A DNA stretch of 64,000 bases from positions 186,001 through 250,000 of the forward strand of contig JAIXZW010000003.1 in the NCBI GenBank assembly GCA_027489375.1, written 5' to 3'. Both the position numbers and the translations under genes were made by a program. The notes under the pieces are model-generated. The model had not been told where the DNA came from. It ran no database searches and saw only the letters and a program-made list of their open reading frames with translations. Source of the stretch: Paracoccaceae bacterium (GTDB lineage: Bacteria; Pseudomonadota; Alphaproteobacteria; Rhodobacterales; Rhodobacteraceae). How positions within the stretch are numbered: position 1 is the first letter of the stretch; every line of letters starts with the position of its first letter. Below are positions 29,500 to 39,116 of the stretch, one piece after another.

Positions 29500-30561
29500 T
29501 CAGGTGCTGCCGGAGGCGGCTGTCAGGTCGTAGGCCTTGCGCATGACGGTGGGGAGGTCGGCGGGGCGGAAGGTGGTTGCGGGGTGCCATTCGCCTCGGG
29601 TCGGGTTGGTGCCTGCGGGCAGGGTGGCGGTCTGGACGGTGAGGATGAGGTGGAAGTGGGTGAAGGTGTGGCGGACCTCGCCCACGGTTTGCCATGCGGC
29701 ATCGGCGGGAGCGGGGCCGCCTGCGCCGTCCCATGCGGTGCCGGGGAAGCCGAGCATGCCGCCGAGGAGGCCGCGGTCGGGGCGGCGTTCGAGAAGCCAG
29801 TCGCCGGCGGGCGTGCGGGCGATCCAGAGGGTGCCCTCGCGGACGGGCTTGGCGGCTTTGGAGGTTTTGCGGGGGAGCGTCGCCGCGACTCCTTCGGCGC
29901 GGGCGGCGCAGGGGGTGCGCCACGGGCAGATGCCGCAGGCGGGGCTGCGCGGGGTGCAGATTGTGGCGCCAAGGTCCATGATGGCTTGGGCGTAATCGCC
30001 CGCGCGCGCCAAGGGGGTGAGTTCGGCGGCGAGGCGGGTGAGTTCGGGTTTCGATGCGGGCAGCGGGTCGGTGACGAGGCGGAGGCGGGAGATCACCCGT
30101 TCGACATTCCCGTCCACCACGGTGGCGGGTTCGTCATAGGCGATCGAGGCGATGGCGGCGGCGGTATAGGGGCCGATGCCGGGGAGGGTGAGGAGGGTTT
30201 CGCGCGTTGTCGGGAAGGCTCCGCCATGCAGGTCGACCACGGCGCGGGCGCAGGACAAGAGGTTGCGGGCGCGGGCGTAGTAGCCGAGGCCCGCCCATTC
30301 GGCCATGACATCGGCGTCTGCTGCGGCGGCAAGGTCGCGCACGGTGGGCCAGCGGGCGGTGAAGCGGGTGAAGTAGTCGCGCACGGCGGCGACGGTGGTC
30401 TGTTGCAGCATCACCTCGGACAGCCAGACGCGATAGGGGTCGGGCCGCACGCCTTTGCGGCGGTCGGCGGGCGAGGTGCGCCACGGCATGGTGCGGGCGT
30501 TGCGGTCATACCAGTCCAGCAGGAGTGCGGGCAGGTCGGGGGTGTCGGCGCTGTCACGCAT
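29500..30561 (-). CDS. mutY: A/G-specific adenine glycosylase
   Basis: 353 residues. Removes adenine mispaired with 8-oxoguanine. Shows the helix-hairpin-helix LTLPGIGPYTAAAIASIAY with the catalytic Asp in VVDGNVERVISRL, and the iron-sulfur cluster cysteines CTPRSPACGICPWRTPC (C-X6-C-X2-C-X5-C) near 195-211. A C-terminal NUDIX-like domain for 8-oxoG recognition follows (LWIARTPAGDWLLERRP). Divergent from the DUF721 gene across 83 bases. Confidence 0.95.
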   Translation of the reverse strand: MRDSADTPDLPALLLDWYDRNARTMPWRTSPADRRKGVRPDPYRVWLSEVMLQQTTVAAVRDYFTRFTARWPTVRDLAAAADADVMAEWAGLGYYARARNLLSCARAVVDLHGGAFPTTRETLLTLPGIGPYTAAAIASIAYDEPATVVDGNVERVISRLRLVTDPLPASKPELTRLAAELTPLARAGDYAQAIMDLGATICTPRSPACGICPWRTPCAARAEGVAATLPRKTSKAAKPVREGTLWIARTPAGDWLLERRPDRGLLGGMLGFPGTAWDGAGGPAPADAAWQTVGEVRHTFTHFHLILTVQTATLPAGTNPTRGEWHPATTFRPADLPTVMRKAYDLTAASGST

Positions 30562-30644
30562 TCTTTATGGCCTGTCAGGGGGTGTGCATTTGCATCGCGG
30601 GTGCCTTGCCTGCATAGAATAGCGGAGTGACCCGAAAGGACCAG

Positions 30645-31169
30645 ATGAGCAAGACGCCCCTGCCACAGCCCAGCCCTTCGCGCCGGATGCGCGGATTCGA
30701 GGCGGCCTCGGGGTTCGTGAAGGACCCGATCCGCCATGCGGGGGAAAGCCGTGGCTTTGCGGTGACGCGGCTGTTGACGCATTGGATCGAGGTGGTGGGC
30801 GAAGAGCTTGCCGCGATGACGCGGCCCGTGAAGGTGGGTTACAGCCGTGACGGGTTCGGGGCGACCTTGACGGTGCTGGTGTCGTCGGCCCATGCGCCGA
30901 TGGTGCAGATGCAGGTGCCGCGGATCGTGGAGCGGGTGAATGCGGTTTACGGCTATGCCGCGATTTCCAGGGTGAGTTTGACCCAGACCGCCCCCACGGG
31001 ATTTGCCGAGGGGCAGGCGGAGTTCACGCCCGCGCCGAAAGTGGCGAAGGCCCCCGATCCGGCGGTGGTGGCCAAGGCTGCCGAGACCGCCGCGCCGATT
31101 GCCGATGCGGGGTTGCGGGCTGCTCTTGAAGCCCTTGCCCAAAACATCTTAACTCGTCGCAAGACATGA
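30645..31169 (+). CDS. dciA: DUF721 (DciA-like) protein
   Basis: 174 residues. The first hundred match the DUF721 core: VTRLLTHWIEVVGEELAAMTRP, then SRDGFGATLTVLVSSAHAPMVQMQVPRIVERVNAVYGY. DciA proteins load the replicative helicase in bacteria without DnaC/DnaI, which includes this lineage. The C-terminal part is Ala/Pro-rich and ends in a short helix. The ATG at 30645 lies 6 bases after AAAGGA. The stop overlaps the dsbA-like start. The helicase-loading role follows from the family; the symbol is given on that basis. Confidence 0.75.
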   Translation: MSKTPLPQPSPSRRMRGFEAASGFVKDPIRHAGESRGFAVTRLLTHWIEVVGEELAAMTRPVKVGYSRDGFGATLTVLVSSAHAPMVQMQVPRIVERVNAVYGYAAISRVSLTQTAPTGFAEGQAEFTPAPKVAKAPDPAVVAKAAETAAPIADAGLRAALEALAQNILTRRKT

Positions 31170-31816
31170 AAAGGTTGAACGATATGCTGAAGAAACTGGC
31201 CGCCGTTCTGGCGCTTGCCCTGACCCCGATGCTGGCTCATGCGCAGGAGGCGACGCCTTCGCCTTCGCCCGAGGCGGCACCTGCGGTGGAGGTTCAGGAC
31301 TTCTCGCTGGGTGATCCGGCGGCGAAGGTGAAGATCACGGAATATGCCTCGTTCACCTGCCCGCATTGCGCGCGGTTCCATGACACGGTGTGGGAAGAGT
31401 TCAAGAAGAACTACATCGACACGGGCAAAGCCTATTTCACCTATCGCGAGGTCTATTTCGACCGCTACGGGCTGTGGGCCGCGATGATGGCGCGCTGCGG
31501 CGGCGAGATGCGCTATTTCGGGATCGTGGACATCCTGTTCAGCACGCAGACGGAATGGGCTGCTTCGGAGGACCCGAACGTCACGGTCGAGAACCTGAAG
31601 AAGATCGGGCGCTCGGTCGGGATGGATGATCCGACGCTGGATGCCTGCATGAAGGATCAGGCGCAGGCCGAGGCGCTGGTGGCGCATTTCCAGAAGGGCA
31701 TGGAAGCGGACGGGATCGAGGGGACGCCGACCTTCATCATCAATGGCGAGAAGCATTCGGGCGAAATGTCCTATGAGGACTTTGCCAAGATCGTCGACGA
31801 CGCAGCGGCGAAGTGA
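31166..31816 (+). CDS. DsbA-family thiol-disulfide oxidoreductase
   Basis: 216 residues, periplasmic. Signal peptide LKKLAAVLALALTPMLAHA, then a Pro-rich linker and a thioredoxin-fold domain with the redox motif TCPHCARFHD (Cys65 and Cys68) and a cis-Pro loop GIEGTPTFIINGEK near 190. It probably introduces or transfers disulfides in exported proteins. The start at 31166 overlaps the dciA stop; the Met six codons on has a better-spaced AAAAGG and may be the true start. Directly followed by the CoA-transferase gene. Confidence 0.9.
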   Translation: MKRLNDMLKKLAAVLALALTPMLAHAQEATPSPSPEAAPAVEVQDFSLGDPAAKVKITEYASFTCPHCARFHDTVWEEFKKNYIDTGKAYFTYREVYFDRYGLWAAMMARCGGEMRYFGIVDILFSTQTEWAASEDPNVTVENLKKIGRSVGMDDPTLDACMKDQAQAEALVAHFQKGMEADGIEGTPTFIINGEKHSGEMSYEDFAKIVDDAAAK

Positions 31817-31829
31817 GGGCGGCGAAGTG

Positions 31830-32960
31830 ATGGCGGCGCCACTTGCGGGGATAAAGGTCGTCGAGCTGGCGCGGATTCTGGCTGGCCCCTGGGCTGGCCA
31901 GACGCTGGCGGACCTTGGCGCTGATGTGGTGAAGGTGGAGGCGCCGGAGGGGGATGACACCCGCCGCTGGGGTCCTCCCTTCATCGAGCGCGAGGGGGAC
32001 CGTTCGGCGGCCTATTTCCACGCGACCAATCGGGGCAAGCGGTCGATCACCTGCGATTTCCGCGAGGCGGAGGGGCAGGAGGTCGTGCGGCGGCTGGTGG
32101 CCGATGCGGATGTGGTGATCGAGAATTTCAAGGTCGGGGGTCTGGCGAAATACGGGCTGGACTGGGAGAGCCTGCGCAAGGTGAACCCGCGGCTGGTTTA
32201 CTGTTCGATCACGGGCTTCGGGCAGGACGGGCCTTATGCGCATCGGGCGGGGTATGATTTCATCATCCAGGGCATGGCCGGATTGATGAGCGTGACGGGC
32301 GCGCCGGACGGGCAGCCGCAGAAGGTGGGCGTGGCGGTGACGGATGTGTTCACCGGCGTTTACGCGGCCACGGCGATTCTGGCGGCGCTGGTGCAGCGCG
32401 GGGTGACGGGGGTCGGGCAGCATATCGACATGGCGCTGATGGATGTGGCCGTTTCGATCATGGCCAACCAGTCGATGAATTACCTCGCCACGGGGACGCC
32501 GCCGAAGATGATGGGGAACGCGCACCCGAACCTTGCGCCTTATGCCGTGTTCGATTGTTCGGACGGGTGGATCATCCTTGCCACGGGGAATGACGGGCAA
32601 TACCGCAAGCTTTGTGCGATCCTCGGGCTTGGCGAGATGGCCGAGGCGGCGGAGTTCCTGACCAACGCCGACAGGGTTGCCAACCGCGAGGCGATGACGG
32701 CGCGGATCACGGAAGCGACCATGCGCTGGAAGAAGGCCGATCTTCTGGCCGCCTGCGAGGCCGAGGGGGTTCCGGCGGGGCCGATCAACGACATGGCCGG
32801 GGTGTTTGCCGACCCGCAGGTCGTTGCACGGGGGATGCAGCTGGACCTTGGCGGGGTGCCGGGGGTGCGGTCGCCGTTCACGTTCTCGGGGGCCGAATTG
32901 GCGCTGGGGCGGGCCGCGCCGAAACTGGGCGAGCATCAGGACGAGGTGCTAAAGCCCTAG
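31830..32960 (+). CDS. CaiB/BaiF-family (class III) CoA transferase
   Basis: 376 residues. [32 protein letters not shown] opens the family; [28 protein letters not shown] holds the Asp (GYD) that forms the covalent CoA-ester intermediate. Such enzymes move CoA between carboxylic acids (formyl-, succinyl- or carnitine-type); the substrate is unknown. The ATG follows a near-copy of the end of the dsbA-like gene, GCGGCGAAGTGA occurring twice. Its 3' end overlaps the convergent lpxK by 12 bases. Confidence 0.9.
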   Translation: MAAPLAGIKVVELARILAGPWAGQTLADLGADVVKVEAPEGDDTRRWGPPFIEREGDRSAAYFHATNRGKRSITCDFREAEGQEVVRRLVADADVVIENFKVGGLAKYGLDWESLRKVNPRLVYCSITGFGQDGPYAHRAGYDFIIQGMAGLMSVTGAPDGQPQKVGVAVTDVFTGVYAATAILAALVQRGVTGVGQHIDMALMDVAVSIMANQSMNYLATGTPPKMMGNAHPNLAPYAVFDCSDGWIILATGNDGQYRKLCAILGLGEMAEAAEFLTNADRVANREAMTARITEATMRWKKADLLAACEAEGVPAGPINDMAGVFADPQVVARGMQLDLGGVPGVRSPFTFSGAELALGRAAPKLGEHQDEVLKP

Positions 32961-33935
32961 CTTTGCCAAGGCTTTGTCGAGCGGGGTCCAGTCGGCGAGT
33001 TCAAGGCGGACGGGGAAGGCGAGCACCTTGGGGCGGAAGCTGGCAGGCAGGCGGACGGCGTCTTTTTCAGTCGTGACAAGCTGCGCGCCGCGGGCTTTGG
33101 CTTCGAGTTCCAGCCGCGTCAGCAGGGGCAGCGGGAAGGGCTGGTGGTCGGCCAGCGCCACGGTGCGGATGAGGTCGGCCCCTTCGGCGCGGAGGGTGGC
33201 GAAGAACTTTTCCGGCCTGCCGATGCCCGCAAAGGCGATGGCGCGGGTGCCGTGCCAGTCCATCCCCATACGCAGCGGGTTCAGGCTTCCGGTCAGGTGC
33301 GGGACGGGAAGGGCGGGCCATGCGGCGGCGAAGGCGGTTTGGGCGTCACGCAGGCCGATGGACAGGATGAGGTCGGCGCGGGCAAGCCCCTTGGCCACGG
33401 GTTCGCGCAAGGGGCCTGCGGGCAGGCAGCGGGCGTTGCCGAAGCCTGTGGCGGCATCGACCACGACAATCGAGAGGTCTTTGGTCACGGCGGGGTTCTG
33501 GAAGCCGTCATCCAGAAGGATGACGCTTGCGCCTGCCTTTTCCGCCGCCCGCACGCCTGCGGCGCGGTCTTTGGCGACCCATGTGGGGGCAAAGGCGGAG
33601 AGGAGGAGCGGTTCGTCGCCGGTCAGGGCGGCGGAGTGCCTGGTTTCATCGACGCGGAGCGGGCCTGTGGCGCTGCCGCCGTAGCCGCGGGTGACGATGT
33701 GGGGTTTCTGGCCGCGATCCGTCAGGCGCTGGGCAAGGGCGATGGCGGTGGGGGTTTTGCCCGTGCCGCCCACGTTGATATTGCCGATGCAGAGGACGGG
33801 GACGCCTGCCCGATACCCCGTTTGCGCCACGCGGCGGGCGGTGGCTGCGGCATAGGCCCAGCCGAGCGGGGCGAGGAGCCGCGCCTGCCATGCGGGACGG
33901 TCGGGCGCGGTCAGCCAGAAGGCGGGGGGGCGCAT
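32949..33935 (-). CDS. lpxK: Tetraacyldisaccharide 4'-kinase
   Basis: 328 residues. Phosphorylates the lipid A precursor at the 4' position at the inner-membrane cytoplasmic face. N-terminal hydrophobic anchor, then the P-loop [16 protein letters not shown] near 48-63, HIVTRGYGG, and [10 protein letters not shown] (the DDGFQ motif) near 138. Its start shares a base with the waaA stop, so lpxK is translated from the waaA transcript. Confidence 0.95.
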   Translation of the reverse strand: MRPPAFWLTAPDRPAWQARLLAPLGWAYAAATARRVAQTGYRAGVPVLCIGNINVGGTGKTPTAIALAQRLTDRGQKPHIVTRGYGGSATGPLRVDETRHSAALTGDEPLLLSAFAPTWVAKDRAAGVRAAEKAGASVILLDDGFQNPAVTKDLSIVVVDAATGFGNARCLPAGPLREPVAKGLARADLILSIGLRDAQTAFAAAWPALPVPHLTGSLNPLRMGMDWHGTRAIAFAGIGRPEKFFATLRAEGADLIRTVALADHQPFPLPLLTRLELEAKARGAQLVTTEKDAVRLPASFRPKVLAFPVRLELADWTPLDKALAKLGL

Positions 33936-35128
33936 CAGTCACCGTCCATGATGGTGTGGATGAGGGCGTGGACCTTGTCGGTCACTTCGGCCCCGTCCGA
34001 GGTGACGGCCCAAGCGGCCTGCGCCAGACGCGCGGCGCGGTCGGGGGACAGGAGATCGCCCAAGGCTTCGGCAAGGTCGGTGGGCGACCCCACGGCGCGG
34101 GCGGCGCGGGCGGCGCCAAGGCGGCCGAAGGTGGTGCCGAAGAGGCCGGGGCGCGGGCCGTAGAGGATGGCCGAGCCGAGGGCCGCGGGTTCGAGCGGGT
34201 CGCGGATGCAGCCCTGACCCGACAGGCTTCCGCCCATGAAGGTGATGGGGGCAAGCCGATACCAGAGGCCGAATTCCTGCGCGTTGTCGGCGATGTAAAC
34301 CTCGGTCTCGGGGTCGGGTTCTTCGTCGAGCGCGCGGCGGGCGACCTGCCAGCCTTCGCCCTCTTCCATGCGGGCGGCGAGGGATTCGGCGCGGGCGGGG
34401 TCGTCAGGGACGACGATCAGCAGCAGGCGGTGGGCAAGGCGGAGGGCGGCGCGGTGGGCGGTGATGACGGCGGCCTCTTCGGCCTCGGGCAGGGAGGCCG
34501 CCAGCCAGACGGGGCGGGTGGCGAGGAGGCGGGCGAGGGCTTCGCGCTCGGCCTCAAGATGCGGGAGGGCGGCGGATTCCTCTTCCATCTTGCCCGTCAC
34601 CTCGACCGCCGAGAGGGAGGCGCCTGCCTTGCGGAAGGCGCGGGCGGAGGGTTCGTCGATGGTCAGGACATGGGAGAAGGTGGCGAGAAGGCCGCGCATC
34701 AGGCCGGGATACCAGCCATCGCGTTCGCGCAGGATATAGGGCGAGCGGCCCGCGACCATGAGGCAGGGGAGCTTGCGTTCGCGCGCTTCATGCAGGAGGG
34801 CGGGGCGGATTTCGCCTTCGGCAAAGAGGGCGATTTCGGGGGACCAGTGGTCAAGGAAGGCGCGGGCTTCGGCGGGGGTGTCGGCGGGGGGGCGTTGCAG
34901 GATCAGCCCGTCACGCGGGGCGATGTCGGCGGGGGTGGTGAAGAGGACGGGGTGGCCGTCTTCGTCGATCACGCGACGGGCGAGTTCGAGCATGGAGCGG
35001 GCGATTTCGGCATTGGGCGCATGCAGCCAGACCAACCGCCCTGCGGGGCGGGGCAGGCGGTCGGCCACTTGCCCCGCATCGCGGCGGTTGGAGAGGTTGT
35101 AGAGCGTGAGGCCGAGGGAATAGGCCAT
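33935..35128 (-). CDS. waaA: 3-deoxy-D-manno-octulosonic acid (Kdo) transferase
   Basis: 397 residues, GT-B fold. N-terminal [16 protein letters not shown] and [16 protein letters not shown], then [34 protein letters not shown] and C-terminal [24 protein letters not shown] with FGTTFGRL. It adds Kdo to lipid A. The usual HA-x-S-x-GE motif reads HAPNAE here: the Glu, the usual catalytic base, is kept but the Ser-Val-Gly is not, so it may be a diverged paralogue or have altered specificity. The operon order is DUF4170, waaA, lpxK. Confidence 0.85.
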   Translation of the reverse strand: MAYSLGLTLYNLSNRRDAGQVADRLPRPAGRLVWLHAPNAEIARSMLELARRVIDEDGHPVLFTTPADIAPRDGLILQRPPADTPAEARAFLDHWSPEIALFAEGEIRPALLHEARERKLPCLMVAGRSPYILRERDGWYPGLMRGLLATFSHVLTIDEPSARAFRKAGASLSAVEVTGKMEEESAALPHLEAEREALARLLATRPVWLAASLPEAEEAAVITAHRAALRLAHRLLLIVVPDDPARAESLAARMEEGEGWQVARRALDEEPDPETEVYIADNAQEFGLWYRLAPITFMGGSLSGQGCIRDPLEPAALGSAILYGPRPGLFGTTFGRLGAARAARAVGSPTDLAEALGDLLSPDRAARLAQAAWAVTSDGAEVTDKVHALIHTIMDGD

Positions 35129-35138
35129 GTGCGGGGGA

Positions 35139-35384
35139 TTATTCGCCCAGCTCTTCGGTGGCCGATCCTGCGGCGGCTTCGTCGCGCAGGCGGTGGATAT
35201 GGGCGATGTAGTAGCGCATGTGCGCGTTGTCGACGGTGCGCTGGGCTTCGGCTTTCCATGCCGAGAAGGCCGAGGCGTAGTCGGGGAACATGCCGACGAT
35301 GTGGATCTGGCTCACGTCCTTGAAGACGTTTTTCTGGGGGGAAACCAGTTCGCCGCCGAAGACGAGGTGCAGGCGTTGGGTCAT
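35139..35384 (-). CDS. DUF4170 domain protein
   Basis: 81 residues, small soluble: QRLHLVFGGELVSP, then VSQIHIVGMFPDYASAFSAWKAEAQRTVDNAHMRYYIAHIHRL. This matches DUF4170, a short protein found beside waaA/lpxK in many alphaproteobacteria. The function is unknown; constant linkage suggests a part in Kdo/lipid A assembly. Ten bases separate it from waaA. Confidence 0.85.
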   Translation of the reverse strand: MTQRLHLVFGGELVSPQKNVFKDVSQIHIVGMFPDYASAFSAWKAEAQRTVDNAHMRYYIAHIHRLRDEAAAGSATEELGE

Positions 35385-35760
35385 GTTTTACACGAGGCTC
35401 CGAGGAGGAAGGTCGGCGGCAGGGTAACGGGTGGCGCGGTTGGGTGGAAGGGGGGTGGGGTGGCGAAGGCGTTTGACGGGATGGGGGCGGGGTAATCGGC
35501 TGGAGATGGTCGCAATGGCAAAGGCGCGTGCCTTTGCCACGTGCTGCGGGTGCCGTCTGCCGCCGGTGGCCCCAAAGGCCACCGGCCAGCGCCCGACCCG
35601 CCCTTGGCGGGCGCTTCTCGCCCGCCGGGTCGGGCGCTGGCCTTCGTCGTTCTGGCGGAACGGGTCGGGTGGCGCCGTGGCGTTGCGGGCGGGGAAACGC
35701 AATGCGTTTCCTGATCCGCCCGACTGGATTGTGGGTGCTGCGCCTTTGTCGGCCGCGCGC
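35385..35760. repeat. Hairpin island with four perfect stem-loops
   Basis: No credible gene. Four hairpins follow one another: 35517-35538 (GGCAAAGGC/GCCTTTGCC, loop GCGT); 35563-35585 (CCGGTGGCC/GGCCACCGG, loop CCAAA); 35584-35642 (17-bp outer arms GGCCAGCGCCCGACCCG with an inner GGCGGGCG/CGCCCGCC hairpin); and 35686-35722 (CGGGCGG and GGAAACGC arms). A compact structured repeat (REP/BIME type) or a structured RNA are both possible. Confidence 0.75.
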
Positions 35761-36195
35761 TTAGCGCAAGAGATCGTAAACCTCGGCGAAGTCGGGCGAG
35801 AATTTCTGGTGGACGAAGGTCCATTGCCCGTCGATGCGCGAGGCGGCGAGGAAGGCGTAGAGGCGGGCTTTGTCCGCGCCGAACATCATCAGATAGACCT
35901 CGAAGTCGGGGCCGAGCGGGCGGGCGACCAGAACGGCGCAGTCGTCGTAGCCCAAGGGGGCGCGGGCCTCGTTTTCGGCGATGACATCCTGGCGGTTGCC
36001 CGTCAGCATCACGGATTGGGGATCGAGCGCCTCGGTCAGTTCGCGGTAATCGCCCTTGAGCACCGAATCGATCACGGGCGTCAGCAGGGGGGCGGAGCCT
36101 GTGGTCAGGCCGTCTTCGCACAGCGCTCCGGCCCCTGCGGGGGTGGCGAGGGCGAGGAGGGCAAGGCAGGAAAGGGCGCGGAGGAAGCGGGGCAT
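35761..36195 (-). CDS. Exported protein, unknown function
   Basis: 144 residues. Signal peptide MPRFLRALSCLALLALATPAGA, then a mature domain of about 120 residues with two cysteines (ALCEDG, DDCAVLVARP) and the segments VLKGDYRELTEAL and GQWTFVHQKFSPDFAEVYDLL. A periplasmic location is likely. It is monocistronic, between the hairpin island and the helicase gene. I do not recognise the family. Confidence 0.75.
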   Translation of the reverse strand: MPRFLRALSCLALLALATPAGAGALCEDGLTTGSAPLLTPVIDSVLKGDYRELTEALDPQSVMLTGNRQDVIAENEARAPLGYDDCAVLVARPLGPDFEVYLMMFGADKARLYAFLAASRIDGQWTFVHQKFSPDFAEVYDLLR

Positions 36196-36436
36196 GGGCC
36201 TGAACCGGAAAGGAAAGACAGGTCAGGCATAGCGGGAAGCGGGCGAGCGGGAAAGGAAGATTAAGGCGGGCGCGGCGGTGAAGCCTGTATACAAGAGGCC
36301 GCCGATCCTGTAGGGCGCGGTGGTTACGGCCCGAGATATCCGGGGCAGGGGGCGAGGAGGCCGCCCTGCGCAGGGGAGAGAGGTGCCGGACTTTGGTGCT
36401 TTTCGGGCGCGATGCGCGACCCCTTCAGGAAATGAC

Positions 36437-38968
36437 ATGAACGATCTGGATATTGCCGCGCCTTTGGCTGCGGCCCTTTCGGCCAAGGGTTATGATGCCC
36501 TGACCGCCGTGCAACTTGCCGTCATCGCGCCGGAACTGGCGGGGCGTGACCTTCTGGTTTCGGCCCAGACCGGCAGCGGCAAGACCGTGGCCTTTGGCCT
36601 TGCGATGGCGCACGATGTGCTGGGCGGCGTGGACAAGCTGCTTTACGCGGACAAGCCGCTGGCGCTGGTCGTGGCGCCGACGCGGGAACTGGCGCAGCAG
36701 GTGCAGCGCGAGTTCGAATGGCTTTACGCCGGTGCGGGGGCGCAGATCGCCTCGTGCGTGGGCGGGATGGATTACCGCACCGAGAAGCGGGCGCTGGACC
36801 GTGGGGCGCATATCGTCGTCGGCACGCCGGGGCGTCTGCGCGACCATATCGAGCGCCGCTCGCTCGACCTGTCGGGCGTGAAGGCGGTGGTGCTGGACGA
36901 GGCGGACGAGATGCTCGACCTCGGCTTTGCCGAAGACCTTGAATTCATCCTTGGCGCGGCGGCGGAAGAGCGGCGGACGATGATGTTCTCGGCCACGGTG
37001 CCGAAAGAGATCGAGAAGCTGGCGGCGACCTTCCAGCGCGATGCGTTGCGGATCGTGGCGCAGGGCGAGGCGAAGCAGCACACGGATATCGAATACCGTG
37101 CCATGTCGGTGCAGGCGCGGGACCGCGAGCACGCGATCTTCAACGTGCTGCGCTTCTACGAGGCGCAGACGGCGATCGTCTTTTGCAAGACGCGGGTGAA
37201 CGTGAACCATCTGCTGGCGCGGATGGCGAACCGTGGTTTCCAGGCCGTGGCGCTGTCGGGCGAGCTGAGCCAGACCGAGCGGATGCATGCGCTTCAGGCG
37301 CTGCGGGACGGGCGGGCGCGGATCTGTATCGCCACGGACGTTGCGGCGCGGGGCATCGACCTTCCGGGGTTGGAGCTGGTGATCCATGCGGACCTGCCGA
37401 GCAACTCGGAAACGCTGCTGCACCGGTCGGGCCGGACGGGGCGGGCGGGGAAGAAAGGCACCTCGGTGCTGATCGTGCCGCCGGCGGAGTTCAAGAAGGC
37501 GCAGCGTTTGCTGCAAGGGGCCAAGGTCGCGGCGGAATGGGGCAAGGCTCCGTCGGCCGAGGAAGTGCAGGCCAAGGATGACGTGCGCCTGCTGGAGCAC
37601 CCCGCCTTGGCCGCCGATCCGGCGGATGAGTCGGTGATGGTGACGCAACTGCTGGAGCGGTTCGGACCCGAGCAGGTGGCTGCGGGCTTCGTGCGGCTGT
37701 GGCGCGAGGGGCGGTCCGCGCCCGAGGTGCTGTCGGATGCGGTGACGCCTGTCGCCAGTGCTCCGCGCGAGCGGGGGGAGTTCGGGCCGTCGGTGTGGTT
37801 CGCGCTGTCGGTCGGGCATACGGGGCGGGCGGAAGCGCGCTGGCTGTTGCCGAAGATCTGCGAAGAGGGTGGCATCACCAAGGACGGGATCGGCGCGATC
37901 CGCGTGCAGGAAGACGTGACCTATGTGCAGATTGCGGAAGCGGTTGCGGGGCGGTTCAAGCCGCAGGCCGAGATCGAACCCGGTCTGGTGCTGACCAAGA
38001 TCGACGGGGAGCCGACGTTGCAGCGGCCCGAGCGGCCTGCCTTTGGCGCGAAGCCCGAGCGGCGGGCGGCACCCCGTGCGGCCTCGCCGCGTCCTGTGCG
38101 CGAAGAACGGGCGGAGCGGCCGAGCTATTCGGGCAAGCCGCCGCGCGTGGTGGAGGATGCCGATGGCGGCTGGTCGCCCGTCGATGCGGCCCCGCCGAGC
38201 GAAGCGCCGGAGCCGAAGCCTGCCTATGCGAAAAAGCCCTCTGCGCCGCGCGAGGACGGGGACCGCAAGCCCTACGCCCCGCGTGCGGCTTACGGCGAGA
38301 AGAAACCCTATGCGCCGCGTGGCGACGGGGAGAAGAAGCCCTACGCCCCGCGTGCGGCCTATGGCGAGAAAAAGCCTTATGCGCCGCGTGAGGACGGGGA
38401 GAAGAAACCCTATGCCCCGCGTGCGGCTTATGGCGAGAAGAAGCCTTATGCCCCGCGTGAGGACGGGGACCGCAAGCCCTATGCCCCGCGTGCGGCTTAT
38501 GGCGAGAAGAAACCCTACGCCCCGCGTGAGGATGGCGAGCGCAAGCCCTATGCCCCCCGCGCTGCGGCGGGTGAGGGGGAAGATCGCAAGCCGCGCTGGA
38601 AGGGCGAGGCGGGCAAATCCGCAGGGTTCAGGAGCCACGGCGGTTCGCCGGACCGTCCGGCCAAGGCCGCGGGATTCAAGAGCCACGGCGAGAAGCCTGC
38701 CTATGCGCCGCGTGGCGACGGGCCTGCGAAGCCGCGCGGGGAATGGGCGCCGAAGGGTGACGCGAAGCCCTATCGTGGCAAGTCCGAAGGGGGGGCCGAT
38801 GCGCGTCCCTACAAGGGCAAGTCGGAGGGCGTGAAATCCGAAGGGCGGAGCTGGGGGGCGAAATCGGCCTCGGCCGGAGCGAAGCCTTTCGGCAAGCCGA
38901 AGCCTGCGGCACCGCGGATGGATGCCAAGGACACGTCCAAGCGTTTCGTGCCGCCGAAGAAGAAGTGA
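36437..38968 (+). CDS. DEAD-box ATP-dependent RNA helicase with repeat-rich tail
   Basis: 843 residues, far longer than the 400-600 of typical bacterial DEAD-box enzymes. Core motifs: Q-motif (YDALTAVQ), AQTGSGKT near 50, PTRELAQQ, VVLDEADEMLDLGF (the DEAD motif) near 155, FSATVP and HRSGRTGRAG. A DbpA-type RNA-binding domain follows near 450-530. The last 240 residues are a disordered basic tail with tandem 22-residue repeats built on KPYAPRAAYGEK and EDGE. It unwinds RNA in ribosome assembly or cold response. ATG after AGGA; an in-frame longer start is rejected. Confidence 0.93.
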   Translation: MNDLDIAAPLAAALSAKGYDALTAVQLAVIAPELAGRDLLVSAQTGSGKTVAFGLAMAHDVLGGVDKLLYADKPLALVVAPTRELAQQVQREFEWLYAGAGAQIASCVGGMDYRTEKRALDRGAHIVVGTPGRLRDHIERRSLDLSGVKAVVLDEADEMLDLGFAEDLEFILGAAAEERRTMMFSATVPKEIEKLAATFQRDALRIVAQGEAKQHTDIEYRAMSVQARDREHAIFNVLRFYEAQTAIVFCKTRVNVNHLLARMANRGFQAVALSGELSQTERMHALQALRDGRARICIATDVAARGIDLPGLELVIHADLPSNSETLLHRSGRTGRAGKKGTSVLIVPPAEFKKAQRLLQGAKVAAEWGKAPSAEEVQAKDDVRLLEHPALAADPADESVMVTQLLERFGPEQVAAGFVRLWREGRSAPEVLSDAVTPVASAPRERGEFGPSVWFALSVGHTGRAEARWLLPKICEEGGITKDGIGAIRVQEDVTYVQIAEAVAGRFKPQAEIEPGLVLTKIDGEPTLQRPERPAFGAKPERRAAPRAASPRPVREERAERPSYSGKPPRVVEDADGGWSPVDAAPPSEAPEPKPAYAKKPSAPREDGDRKPYAPRAAYGEKKPYAPRGDGEKKPYAPRAAYGEKKPYAPREDGEKKPYAPRAAYGEKKPYAPREDGDRKPYAPRAAYGEKKPYAPREDGERKPYAPRAAAGEGEDRKPRWKGEAGKSAGFRSHGGSPDRPAKAAGFKSHGEKPAYAPRGDGPAKPRGEWAPKGDAKPYRGKSEGGADARPYKGKSEGVKSEGRSWGAKSASAGAKPFGKPKPAAPRMDAKDTSKRFVPPKKK
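38250..38565 (+). repeat. 66-bp tandem coding repeat in the helicase tail
   Basis: Four to five in-frame copies of a 66-base unit encoding variants of KPYAPRAAYGEK followed by KPYAPREDGE. Copies are close but not identical, with mostly synonymous differences. The array is prone to copy-number change and may be misassembled from short reads. Confidence 0.85.
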
Positions 38969-38988
38969 TCTTCGGGCAAGGGATAAGG

Positions 38989-39018
38989 GGGCCGCGCAGG
39001 GGACTGCGCGGCCCTTTT
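38989..39018 (+). terminator. Intrinsic terminator of the helicase gene
   Basis: 11-bp perfect stem GGGCCGCGCAG/CTGCGCGGCCC, loop GGGA, then TTTT. Confidence 0.92.
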
Positions 39019-39116
39019 GCTTGCGCGGTTGCCGGAATGTGCGGCTGCGCTGCGTGTCTTTTTGCGTGAGGAAAGGGGGGCCTTGCCCCCCTACGGCGGC
39101 GCGGGTGCGCCGCCTA

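Noticed and set aside
30596-30620. Promoter TTGCAT...TAGAAT for dciA
   Set aside because: The spacer is 19 bases, too long for a confident sigma-70 call.
35388-35702. 104-codon minus-strand open frame in the hairpin island
   Set aside because: No ribosome site, composition of a repeat read as protein, and interrupted by four perfect hairpins.
36286-36293. Palindrome TGTATACA before the helicase gene
   Set aside because: Only 8 bases and without a partner site; could be chance.
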